From Camellia lanceoleosa (taxonomy: Eukaryota; Streptophyta; Magnoliopsida; Ericales; Theaceae), in contig CM045762.1 of NCBI GenBank assembly GCA_025200525.1, forward strand, positions 87,734,717 to 87,798,716: a stretch of DNA of 64,000 nt. The letters are read 5' to 3'. Position numbers and translations under genes: made by a program. Numbering within the stretch: position 1 is the stretch's first letter; each line of letters opens with the position of its first letter. The notes under the pieces are model-generated. The model did no database searches, was not told the DNA's origin, and saw nothing but the letters and a program-made list of their open reading frames with translations. Shown piece by piece: positions 10,547 to 20,701 of the stretch.

Positions 10547-11636
10547 GCGATGCGCAAGGTAGCGCGATGCACAAAGCAATGCGGTACCCAAAGCAGGGCG
10601 ATTGAAATTGATGCACAAAGTAGTGCGGTGCCCAAAGCAGGGCGATTGATTGGCCTAACCAACAGGCGTATCTCAACGTATTTTTATACGGAGAAAGGGA
10701 AGGTTAAGGCGATTGAAATTGATGCACAAAGCAGTGCGGTGCCCAAAGCGAAGCGATTGAATGGCCTAACCAGCGTATCTCAGCGTATTTTTATACGGAG
10801 AGGAAGGTTAAGCGATTGAAATTGATGCACATGATGCGGTGCCCAAAGCGATTGAATGGCCTAACCAGCGGGCGTATCTCAACGTATTTTTATACGGAGA
10901 GGAAGGTTAAAGCGATTGAAATTGATGCACAAAGCGATGCGGTGCCAAAGCGAAGCGATTGAATGGCCTAACCAACGGCGTATCTCAGCGTATTTTTATA
11001 CGGAGAGAGGAAGGTTAAAGCGATTGAAATTGATGCACAAAGCGATCACGGTGCCCAAAGCGAGGCGATTGAATGGCCTAACCAGCGTATCTCAGCGTAT
11101 TTTTATACGGAGAGGAAGGTTAAGCGATTGAAATTGATGCACAAAGCGGTCACGGTGCCCAAAGCGAGGCGATTGAATGGCCTAACCAACGGCGTATCTC
11201 AGCGTATTTTTATACGGAGAGGAAGGTTAAAGCGATTGAAATTGATGCACAAAGCGATGCGGTGCCCAAAGCGATTGAATGGCCTAACCAACGGCGTATC
11301 TCAGCGTATTTTTATACGGAGAGAGGAAGGTTAAAGCGATTGAAATTGATGCACAAAGCGATGCGGTGCCCAGCGAAGCGATTGAATGGCCTAACCAGCG
11401 TATCTCAGCGTATTTTTATACGGAGAGGAAGGTTAAGCGATTGAAATTGATGCACAAGCGATGCGGTGCCCAAAAGCAAGCGATGCCCAAAGCGATTGAA
11501 ATTGATGCACAAAACAGTGCGGTGCCCAAAGCAGGGCGATTGAAATTGATGCACAAAGCAGTGCGGTGCCCAAAGCAGGGCGGTTGAAATTGATGCACAA
11601 AGCAGTGCGGTGCCCAAAGCAGGGCGGTTGAATTTG
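10547..11636. repeat. 111-bp tandem repeat array (right unit)
   Basis: About ten copies of the same unit as at 1-714. Here units vary much more in length (about 95-111 bp): 'accaacaggcg' in full copies becomes 'accaacggcg' or 'accagcg', and 'aaagcagggcga' becomes 'aaagcgaagcga'. The changes recur at the same CAG sites instead of being scattered. The array ends in partial units identical to those at 600-714. Confidence 0.9.
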
Positions 11637-11985
11637 AGATTTATGTGGTAGGTGCATGAGGTGAGATTATTGTGCGATAGATGCATAGAATGAAAGAAGG
11701 AATTGTATGTTCGAACCAAATACCATATACATATACCCTGCATAGACAAAATACATACAAATACGACAATATACACAGACATGCATATACGGTATACATA
11801 TGTTCATACACAGACAAAAATACACACAGATATATACATACGGTATACATATATACATATACAGACAACATAGAGACAGCTATATACAGATATATACACA
11901 GACATATATAGTATATATACAGGTATATACAACACAGACATATACGGACCTATACACAAACATATACGGATACATACATAGACAT
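11637..11985. repeat. AT-rich 'ACATATACAGAC' tract (right unit)
   Basis: Counterpart of 715-1060 with a few differences around 11880-11940. Same composition, no coding sense. Confidence 0.8.
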
Positions 11986-12117
11986 AGAATATTCCGTTTG
12001 CAACCGTTAGCGGGAAGATGCCGTTACTGAGAAGGCATATTCCGTTTGCTGACGTCAGCACACGTACGCAAAACACGCAAAAAGAAAGGAAAAACACAAA
12101 ATGCATGGATGTGGAGA

Positions 12118-12180
12118 TATGGGGTTTCGACCATCTGGTCTCAAACTTGGCCTCTGAGTTCTCAACCACTAAGCCATCCT
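12118..12180 (-). other. tRNA-like unit, copy 2a
   Basis: A-box TGGCTTAGTGG at 12176-12166 and variant B-box GGTCGAAACCC at 12132-12122 on the - strand, as in copy 1a. The boxes are unchanged between units while the DNA between them differs ('tctggtctc' against 'tccgtctc'). Confidence 0.45.
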
Positions 12181-12268
12181 ACTCTTGTGACAAGATATGC
12201 AAACAAATATATATACATAGACTTATACGAGGCATACATACACAAAATCAAAGCAAAAACAAAAAAAC

Positions 12269-12341
12269 ATTTGTTGTGGGTTCGAACCCCTGACCTCGGG
12301 CTTAGGCTCTCCAAATCCTCAACCCACTAGGCCAAACCACT
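12269..12341 (-). other. tRNA-like unit, copy 2b
   Basis: A-box TGGCCTAGTGG at 12334-12324 and perfect B-box GGTTCGAACCC at 12288-12278 on the - strand. Identical to copy 1b over the whole stretch. Confidence 0.5.
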
Positions 12342-12489
12342 GAACCCAAGCCACACCTGTGATGCAAATGTTCAAACAAATATATATATATTACATAGCT
12401 ATACAATACATATATACATATATATATACAACTTTCCCGCATCTCTTATTTTTGTCTTACTCTCTCTTCCTATTTTGTCTCACTCTCTC

Positions 12490-13460
12490 TTCCTTCATCT
12501 TCTTCGAGCGTCGTGTCTGTCGCGCGATTTCAACAATCCCGGCGCTGACAAAGCTATCCAATCCTACCCCGATTGTCAATGATCGTCTCGAGCTTTCCTC
12601 CCTTTTTGTCTTCTTCTGTGGCTTCATCCTCTTCTTAAGTTGAGGCCTGCGAGAGAGAGAGGCAGAGCAAAAGCCTGTAAACTTCCTCTGCCACCACTCT
12701 GCAACCTCTTTCTTTTGCGTTACTTTCCTCTGCCATGGCTTCTTCACACGGGTCTCTCAGCCTTCTTCCAGCGCTGACTGAGACCACAATAGAGATGACC
12801 AATGCTGACTCACCTGGAACACAACCACGAGCACCGCCTGCTTCTCCTGTTATTAACTTTGCAGCGATGTCAGTTGAACAAATCATGGTACCTGATCGAC
12901 ATCGAAACAAACTTCGTATCTGTTGAGGTCATGTGTAGAGGCCGTGACGGTCTCAACTTGTCCGTCATTGCGAGCGAGCGTGTGAGGTACATCGATTGAA
13001 TGCACAACTTTCTTTACTTCAACATATGTACAAAGATTCTCGAGGAAGTTAGTCTTGTTGAAGAAGCGAACAAAGAGCTAAAACGACTGACGACCTCTGT
13101 GAGTCGTTTCGGTGTTCCTTCGCATAATCAAGTTGATGGCGAGGAATAATCTCCTTTGGAAGCTCTGCCAAGGCGGCGAGTTTTCAAAAGCTCGAAGGAG
13201 TAAAGGCAGCGAAGGCGGTGATGGTAAAGTCGAACAATGAAGTTGTGTGCAAATAAAAGTGGTTGTAATCTTCGCGGCGGCTTTCTTTGCGAGAAGAAAG
13301 AAGAAAAAGATCCATCTCTCTCTCTCTCTCTTTGTTTTTTTTACTGTTTTTGTTTTGTTTTGTTTTGTTTTTTTTTTTTTTTTTGTTTTTGTTTTTGTTT
13401 TTGTTTTTTTTTTTTTGATGTCTCTGTAATCGGGGATGTCCTCCCCTGACTTCAATAAAA
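12490..13460 (+). pseudogene. Antisense ORF region with coiled-coil end (right unit)
   Basis: Counterpart of 1570-2560. The frame starting at 12735 (MASSHGSLSLLPALTETTIE...) is open for 63 codons here, while the left copy stops early after MASSHGSL. Conversely the coiled-coil frame (LNAQLSLLQHMY...KELKRL, about 12993-13100) carries more frame changes in this copy. AATAAA follows near 13455. So neither copy is intact as written, and the two break in different places. Protein not recognised. Confidence 0.45.
13315..13420. repeat. Low-complexity CT/T tract (right unit)
   Basis: Counterpart of 2400-2500, with longer T runs. Confidence 0.8.
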
Positions 13461-13644
13461 ATCAGTTTCTTTTTTTGCTTATCACTGGCATGACTGACAT
13501 ATCACTTTGAGTTTGAAAACAATTTTAATTGAACTTAAGAATGATTGAGTTTTGAACTCTGAATTGGACATTGATTCTATACTGACTGGAATCAAAAACA
13601 AAAATGACTCAGCATAAGAAAAGCAGTAAAATAATCCAAACACA

Positions 13645-13800
13645 CTTATATACACGATTGGTATGAATACCTTGTTGGTATAAATACCTTGGTGGTATGA
13701 AAGGAACACACTTATATATCTTGGTGGTATGAATACCTAAGCGGTATAAATACCTTGTAGTATGAATACACACTCATATATCTTGTGAGTTGACTCGAGT
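13645..13800. repeat. Short 'TGGTATGAATACC' repeats (right unit)
   Basis: Counterpart of 2725-2880, but the units read 'accttggtggtatgaat' in place of 'acactgactggtatgaat'. Confidence 0.7.
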
Positions 13801-14107
13801 GGTGGAGAAAACGAGAATCCTTGACTTCGACTATGCCCTAATTCATTACCTTGACATTTTTTTTTCTTGAATTTTTTATTTTTTTTTTGTAAAAAGTGTT
13901 TTGATCAACATGAGGGTTGGATTAGCATACTTATTCCATTTTCTGTTTTGAAATCATGTAAGCTAAACAGTGAGCACTGAAAATTTTCCCTTTTCAAATC
14001 CAAAGAATGGTCCAAATTTTGCAAAAATGGAACAATTTTCGAGAAAAATTAGTCAGCTTCATTCAAATTAATCAAAATCTATTTTTGTAAATGGTCACTA
14101 CTCAACT

Positions 14108-15475
14108 AACATGGAATCAACCATCGGGGTGCATAGTCCCAAACCATAACCGAACCGAGCCGATTCGAATCGAATGAAACCGAGCAAAACCGAACCGAAC
14201 TGAACCGAACTGAACCGAACCGGCAAGTAAGCGAATGAAGATACACCAATCAAACACGAATAGGACAACCAAGTCGACTAAAGACACACCAATCAAACAT
14301 GGACGAGATGAATGAGTTGAAAATTTATTAGGGCCGAACTTCAAGATGAAGCTACCTACGTATCCCAAAGATAGGAATCAGGCCATCGTAGTTCGGGCCA
14401 AGGTTCACTCGGGTATTGACACTCTCCTTTTGTGCTCTAACTTTTGCCAAAGCCGCCCTTTCGGGTTTTCAACCTTGCGAGCTTTTCATTTTTCATTTTT
14501 TTTTTCATTTTCATCATTTTTTTTCATTTTCATTTTTTATCATTTTTTTTTTTTTTTGTTTTTCTGCTCTAACTTTTGCCTGGGTCACCCTTTTGGGTTT
14601 TTCGCCCAGCGAGCCTTTCAAGGGTTTCAGTTTAGCTTGTCCATGTTGATTGGGTGTGAAGCGTAGGCCATCAAAATCTATAATAATAACTACTACACTT
14701 GACGGAGATATGATGATGTAGGAACTAGGCTACTTGGATGCGAATTTGCCCCTAGTGTAGTGGATAGGAACTCATTGTCCTTCAATAATAAAATTCATTC
14801 TCTCAAATTCAGGCTTGGCCTTTCTGGGCGGTCTTCATTGGGAAACAATTCAGTTTTAACTCTTTGATCACATCCAACTTTTTGCCCCTAGTTCAAGGGC
14901 TGCTTCAAATCTAAATCACATCTGACCTTCTTGCCCCTAGTTCAAGGGTTGCTTCAATCTGAATCACTGGCCCTATATAGTTTTGGCTAAGGTTCACTCG
15001 AGTATTGACACTCTCCTTTTACGCTCTAAATTTTGCCAAAGTCGCCCTTTCGGGTTTTCAACCTTGCGAGCTTTTCATTTTTCTTTTTATTTTTCTTTCT
15101 TTTTTGTGCCCTTACTTTTGCACAGGTGCCCTTAGGGTTTCGGCCCGTGAGCCTCTCAAGGTGGTACCTTTTGCCCCTAGTTCAAGAAACGCCTCCATTT
15201 CAACTATACAAGCCTCACACTTTTGCCCCTAGTTCAAGGGCTGTTTTAAATCAAAAATCACATTCTCCTTTATTGCCCCTAGTTAAAGGGCTGCCTTCAT
15301 TTGAATCATATCATGGCCCCTAGTTCAAGGGCTATTTCCAATCTGGCTCACATCATTGCCCCCAGTGCAAAGGGCTGTTTCCATTTGAATCATATTCGAC
15401 CTTTATTGCCCCTAGTTGAAGGGCTGTCTTCATTTGAATCACATCATTGTCCCTAGTTCAAGGGCTATTTCCAAG
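14108..15475. repeat. GAACC repeat and 'GCCCCTAGTTCAAGGGC' block (right unit)
   Basis: Counterpart of 3178-4600: GAACC-rich run at about 14147-14225, the paragraph repeats at 14396-14640 and 15000-15150, and the short complementary-ended repeats from 14885 to 15470. Order and spacing are conserved. Confidence 0.8.
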
Positions 15476-17019
15476 CCTTTACACTTTGATTGATCATGGG
15501 AGACTTCAAATCACGGTTTGAAAGCTAAGGAGCTGAGGAGGTCGGACCACTAGTCAAGAGGGATCCTATGCTGTATAATCAATTCGAACTGTCTTCGTAG
15601 GACCACGCATAAAAAGCATTTTTGACATCTTTTCACAAAGTGACTAATCACTCGTACTCTTCGAAGATAAGATAGAACCAATTTGGACTAAGCTAGGATC
15701 ATTCGGTACCCACATTAACAAAAATGATTTTATTCATCAAAGGCTTAGCACACCTCTCTTCCTCTCGGTTGATCAAAATTTGCAAATCCAGGAAAGTCTT
15801 CCTCTTCGTTTTTTATCGAGTTTTGGAAAAAGTTTTGAAAAACTTTGGTCAATGCGAGAATTAAAACCTGAAAGTAGGCGGACTCTATGGCATTTTTTTA
15901 TATTTTATTTTTGAATTTTTTTTTTTGAAAAGAGACTATGACTCAAAGAATGACAACAGACTCGAAAAGAAAATGACAAAGAAGACCTAGACAGATGAAA
16001 TATCTAGGTTAGCACTATCGAAATCAACAGACTCGACTCGTTAAGTGACTCGAACGACTCTAACTCTACAAACTTGATGAAGTCAAACTTAGACTCAATA
16101 CTCAATTGAATTCAAAATAAAACCATTCTCAAATTGCGGTCAAAGTGTGTGTGCCACAACATTCAAAATAAAGCCGCTCAATCAGCAATTGGTCATTCCC
16201 CAATCACGAGAGATGGTCGGATACCCTACAAGTTCTATTTATTTACAATGGTCAACTTTGTGGGATATCGGAGTTTTTTATTTTATTTTATTTTTTTTTT
16301 TTTAAAAATTTTTACAAAATTTTTTTTTTGATTTTATGTTTTTGTTTTTAAAAAATTTTTACAAATTTTTTTTTTTTTTGATTATATTATGTTTTTTTTT
16401 TTTTTTTTTTATTTTTTTTTTTTGTTTCTGAAGAATGATGCTAAATGAACAACTTTGAACCACTCATTCAAATTTGAAAATCCTGTATACATCCAATACA
16501 TTGCACATAACACATAGCAGGAAAGAGAACACACACCCCTATGGAGAGTAGGGTTATCCTGTCCTAGCTTGAAATGATCTAGGGTTTCACTATTCAAACA
16601 AGCGGTATCATACATCCTAGAAATGGGAAAGCATCCTGTCCTAATTTGAAAGGTACTATAGCTCACTATATGTACAAGGTTAGCTTTACCCTAGGGGTTG
16701 AAGTCAAGGTGACGTTACCAAAAAGTCCTTTGGGTCATAACCAATAAAGATCCCAGGAAATCAAAAGAGTCAAATAGCCTCTCTTCAGAGTCTGAGAACC
16801 TTAGATAGCAAAGCTACCCTTTTGACAAATCTTAAAAGGTTACAACACAAGGCCTCCAAAGTAACGTAGAGATAGGTGTAGTGTCACAAAAAGTATGCCT
16901 GTGCTCCCACCAGCATTTGGGTAACACAGGAACTTTAAGGGCACCAATGCATGCAATGCAATAAACATATAATTGAAAATAAAAGTCATATCATGGAGTT
17001 CGAGTCAAGGTTTCATAAA
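15476..17019 (-). other. Leader region of the right unit, no recognisable gene
   Basis: Counterpart of 4561-6125. No gag motif in any frame. The stretch 16487-17018 is nearly identical to 5580-6112 over more than 500 bases. Confidence 0.6.
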
Positions 17020-17038
17020 TCCCGGTAGATGCGCGAAG
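17020..17038 (-). other. Altered primer site of the right unit
   Basis: Where the left unit has the primer site, this copy reads 'tcccggtagatgcgcgaag' on the + strand. Only the outer bases agree. If real, the site could not pair with the same tRNA; if a consensus error, the original is hidden. Confidence 0.5.
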
Positions 17039-19668
17039 CGTAACATGCCCGGGGTACCAGCGTTAAGCGATTCGGACTCGAAATTTCTTCGATCTCAAGT
17101 TTCACGAGTGCAATGTGAAAGCGTAGATGAGAATCGATTTGAAAACTTTTATTAAAAATCCATTTTATTGCAATTTTATTAAAAATGGATGCGTCATCGG
17201 ATCTCGAGTCGCCACCTAATATTTTGGGAAATTAGGAAACCCATGACTCGTTGCCAAGGCCCTTTGTTAAATCGTAACCAAGGATGCTTGGCTCGGAACC
17301 TTAGGTATGAGAGGGAAGGTCAATAATGAGCACCCGCTCACCCGATCAAAAGATCGGCCTCTACTAAACCATGATATGACTTTTATTTTCTTTATATGTT
17401 CATGTTATGGTTATTTAATAAATGCTAAAATTTACTATGTGAAGCATACAAGTATAGACTATGTCACCCATTTTGGAACAACTTGATTTCATGTAGTTTT
17501 GAAAGAGTTTTGAAAATGTATAACCCAAATAAATTGAGTTTACAAACATGAAAATCAATATCATTCCAAATTAAGCGACACAACCTCCATCCTTGGCATT
17601 CATACGGTTATATCACATAAGCAAATAGCCACATGGTAGGATGCTTAAACATAGTGAAAAACACACACAAGCGGGATGCTAAAGCATAAAACTTACAGTT
17701 TGACGACCCTTGAACAAGCTACAAAACAAAGTTAGTAAAACATGCATGATCTTATATACAAAATCCTAATGCAATTCACTCATGAGATGCAACTAAAGAT
17801 TGACTTCTAAGATATGACATGTGAATCATCTCAAGAACACGAGGTAGCACACATAATCACATAAGAATTGATTAAATCCACAAATGCAAACTTTGCGAAT
17901 CAAGATGCATGAAACATGGATGCAAAGCATGAATATGATGAAAAATAAATATGATGTTTATGTACAAGTAAGGAAGCGAGTAAAAGAATGGGATAGAAAG
18001 AAGTGGGCGGGGAATTATTACAATGCTTTGAATAAATTATTACAAACCCGGATAAGAGAGAGAGAGAAGAATATTACAACAAAATTAAAAGCTCACAGAC
18101 TCTCAAAATACAATAAAAAACATAATATAAAATAAAGAGACTTCATGTGCGCCGGAAAATATTACATTTGGCGTAGGGAAGGCTGCTCCGTTCTGTCAGG
18201 GACACTTATTTTCTTGGGGCACTATTCATCCCGAGATACTATTCCTTCTTAGGAAGTTACTATTCATCATTACTATTCACCATTTTTGATCGTTATTCAT
18301 CTTCGGGCATTTTTCATCATGATTACTATTCATCAGGAGGTACTATTTATCGGCAGGGCTACTATTCATTGTCGGGGTTACTATTCACCGGGGTTACTAT
18401 TCACCGCCGGTCACTATTCATCCGGTGGGGTCACATCTTTTAACAAATTAGGTGGTTCAACCAACCATTTAAAGCGGTAAAATTACAACAATTTATAAAT
18501 AGAAAATTACAACAATTTATGTAAGTTACAACGAGGTTATATACAACGATAAATTACAATGAGATAAAGTGATAGAATTAGGTGTTTTGTCCGACCATTT
18601 AAAGTAGTAAAATTACAACAGTTTATATACAACGATGAAATTACAATGAGATAAAGTAATAAAATTAGGTGGTTCAACCGACCATTTAAAGTGATAAAAA
18701 AAAATTATGAAAAGCAATAAATGAAGTACTTTAAACAAATTATATCATATTTTGAAATTAAATGAAAGTTTGCGAAAACTCACCTTTCAGGGAAATGATG
18801 AATTTTCTGATTCACAAACTTCCTTTTGATTACCCTCAAGTTTGTGGAATGTGTTATCAATTCTCAGTCTAAAATTTGGAATTACAACTTTAGTGGTTCC
18901 TTCTTTCTCTCAAAACTCTCGCACTTCTTCTTTTTTTTTTCAGACTTTTTTTTTATCTCTCCCCTGCCCAGGAATCTCTTCTCCCAAAAAATCCTCTCCA
19001 TTCTGCGCTAATCTTTCCCTTTTTATAGAAAACAATTGAAAGAAAAAGACAAGAGAAGAAAGCGATTGGGAGTCTTGATTTCAAAAGATGCACAGTGATT
19101 TTACTGTGCATTGCACAGTAATATTACTATGCACTTTATAATATAATAATATATAAAAGGGATTATTAGCATAATATATGTACAAATACCCAAAAATACA
19201 TATAAAAACACACAAATATGTAAAATTAAAATACATGGGCTAATAAAATATATTTTAGTAAGCCAAATATGCAACATAATTTGACCAAAGCGGGTCTAAA
19301 GGCACTGAAAACAAAAAGACACACGATGGGAGTGTAGTGAATTTTATTATTTTATTATTTTTTATTTTTTTCAAAGGAGGAATAATACCCTTATATAATA
19401 TAATATTATATATACAAACGTATAGTGCGTGGATGAAACCATGGTACCGAATAAATTTAATAAAATATTATATAATACATAATAAAGGGAAAAAAAATGG
19501 AGAATGAGTCTAAAATAATTTGGCAAAAACAGGTGTAAGACTGGGATTAAAGTTTACATTCCATCTTTTTACTGAGAATTTTGTGAGATAGCATATTCCT
19601 GTTTTCATCATCGAGTAATCAAAAGAAAGCGCCCAAGTCTTAGGGCCGGTCAAAATGGGGTGTCTACA
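17039..19668 (-). repeat. LTR of element C, LTR2 (about 2630 bp)
   Basis: Aligns with LTR1. The right end 'ggggtgtctaca' joins element B gag DNA directly at 19668/19669, which fixes the outer border of the array. The region equal to 8585-8615 is shortened here. TATA box at about 19017-19028 (-) and nested palindrome at 19089-19133. Confidence 0.88.
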
Positions 19669-20497
19669 CCATTCCCTTGGCTGGGGCTAGTCGTCGACCC
19701 CGTATTCTGTTTCTTGTTTGCTGGGTTATGCTTGCCTTTCTTAAATTTGAAACTCTGCCTTTTGCCTTGCCACTCAGTTGTCGGTGTTTCAGATTGTTTC
19801 ACCGCTGCAATATTTGTCTCGGCCATCAATGCCCAGTCGAGAACACCCACATAAGTTGGCATTTTCAAAACATTTATCCGGTCCTGGATAGCAACACTAA
19901 GGCCGCCTTCAAACCTCCTGGCCTTCTTATAATCGGTATCCACCATATGTGGTGCATACCTAGCAAGTTCGGTAAATTGCTTCTCATACTCGGCAACAGA
20001 CGTTTTGCCCTGTCTCAGCTGTTCAAACTCAGTCACTTTTACATCACGATGCCTTCGGGAAAATACTTTTCAAAGAAGGACTCCTTGAACTGAGCCCAAG
20101 TCACAATAGTATTTGCATCGCGGGTCAACATCCACCACCTTCTGGCTTCTTCTTGAAGGGTGAAGGTTGTTAACAAAACTTTGTTTGCTTCAGAGCACGG
20201 AAAAACCTCAAACAATTTTTCAGTCTCAAGAACCCAAGCTTCAGCCTTTAACGGTTCTAAGCCTCCCTGGAAGGACGGCGGTTTCATTTTGCTGAATTTC
20301 TGAGTCAGTGCAATAATGTCCACCTCATTAGCATTCACATTCTGTACATTTTGTTCCAGTTGCACCGGAGGAGGAGGAGGTGGGGGCTGTTGGTTTGGTT
20401 GTTGTTCGAGTCTTTCAATTATCAGTCCCATCATTTGTTCAAGTCCGGCCATTCTGGCCTCAGAGGATGATGCTTCAGTTTCATTTGCATTATCCAT
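19669..20497 (-). pseudogene. gag of element B, interrupted by element C
   Basis: Gag makes the retrotransposon capsid. Translation starts at ATG 20497 (MDNANETEASSSEARM...). A proline run (about 20400-20375) is followed by the retrotransposon gag domain with WVLETEKLFEVFP, a tryptophan pair in ARRWWMLTRD and FKESFFEKYFPEG. A frameshift near 20045 moves the frame; it continues as VTEFEQLRQGKTSVAEYEKQ (20036 onward) and ARYAPHM to MPTYVGVLDWALMAE. The reading stops being gag at 19668 because element C begins there, before the expected CCHC zinc knuckle. About 275 codons remain of a gag that is usually longer. Confidence 0.85.
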
Positions 20498-20686
20498 TTC
20501 GCTATAAGCAGTTATAACAGTTATCATTATAAACAGTTGTACAATTAAACAGTTTAACACTTTATCATATAATCAGTCAGTTATAAGCACACACTTTTCA
20601 AGTTCATGAGATGCCCTAATTACTTTTCTAGGACACCTATAGCTCGTTTGGACACGTGTGTGCAGTATAACTCGTGGTTAAGTATC

Positions 20687-20698
20687 GCTCTGATACCA
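20687..20698 (-). other. Primer binding site of element B
   Basis: TGGTATCAGAGC on the - strand, complementary to the 3' end of initiator methionine tRNA, the usual primer of many plant Ty3/gypsy and Ty1/copia elements. Three bases separate it from the LTR end ...CGTGACA. Confidence 0.85.
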
Positions 20699-20701
20699 CT
20701 C

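Larger units (their letters stand above)
1..19668 (-). mobile_element. Tandem array of a non-autonomous Tat/Ogre-like LTR retrotransposon (element C)
   Basis: Two LTRs (6149-8803 and 17039-19668) alternate with two internal regions (1-6148, left-truncated by the window, and 8804-17038), all in the same - orientation. The period is about 10.87 kb, measured between the right ends of the LTRs. Each LTR is followed in the sense direction by a primer site, and LTR1 is preceded by a purine tract, so LTR1 serves as the 3' LTR of one unit and the 5' LTR of the next. The LTR start (TGTAGACACCCCATTTTGAC on the - strand), the primer site and the purine tract resemble those known in the Tat/Ogre branch of Ty3/gypsy. 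I see no gag, protease, reverse transcriptase, RNase H or integrase in the complete internal region, so the element must have depended on proteins from another element. It sits inside the gag of element B. Unequal recombination between LTRs is the likely origin of the array; that is inference. Confidence 0.85.

Noticed and set aside
10547..11636. CRISPR-like array
   Set aside because: Repeats are contiguous, without unique spacers, and the context is a plant LTR element.
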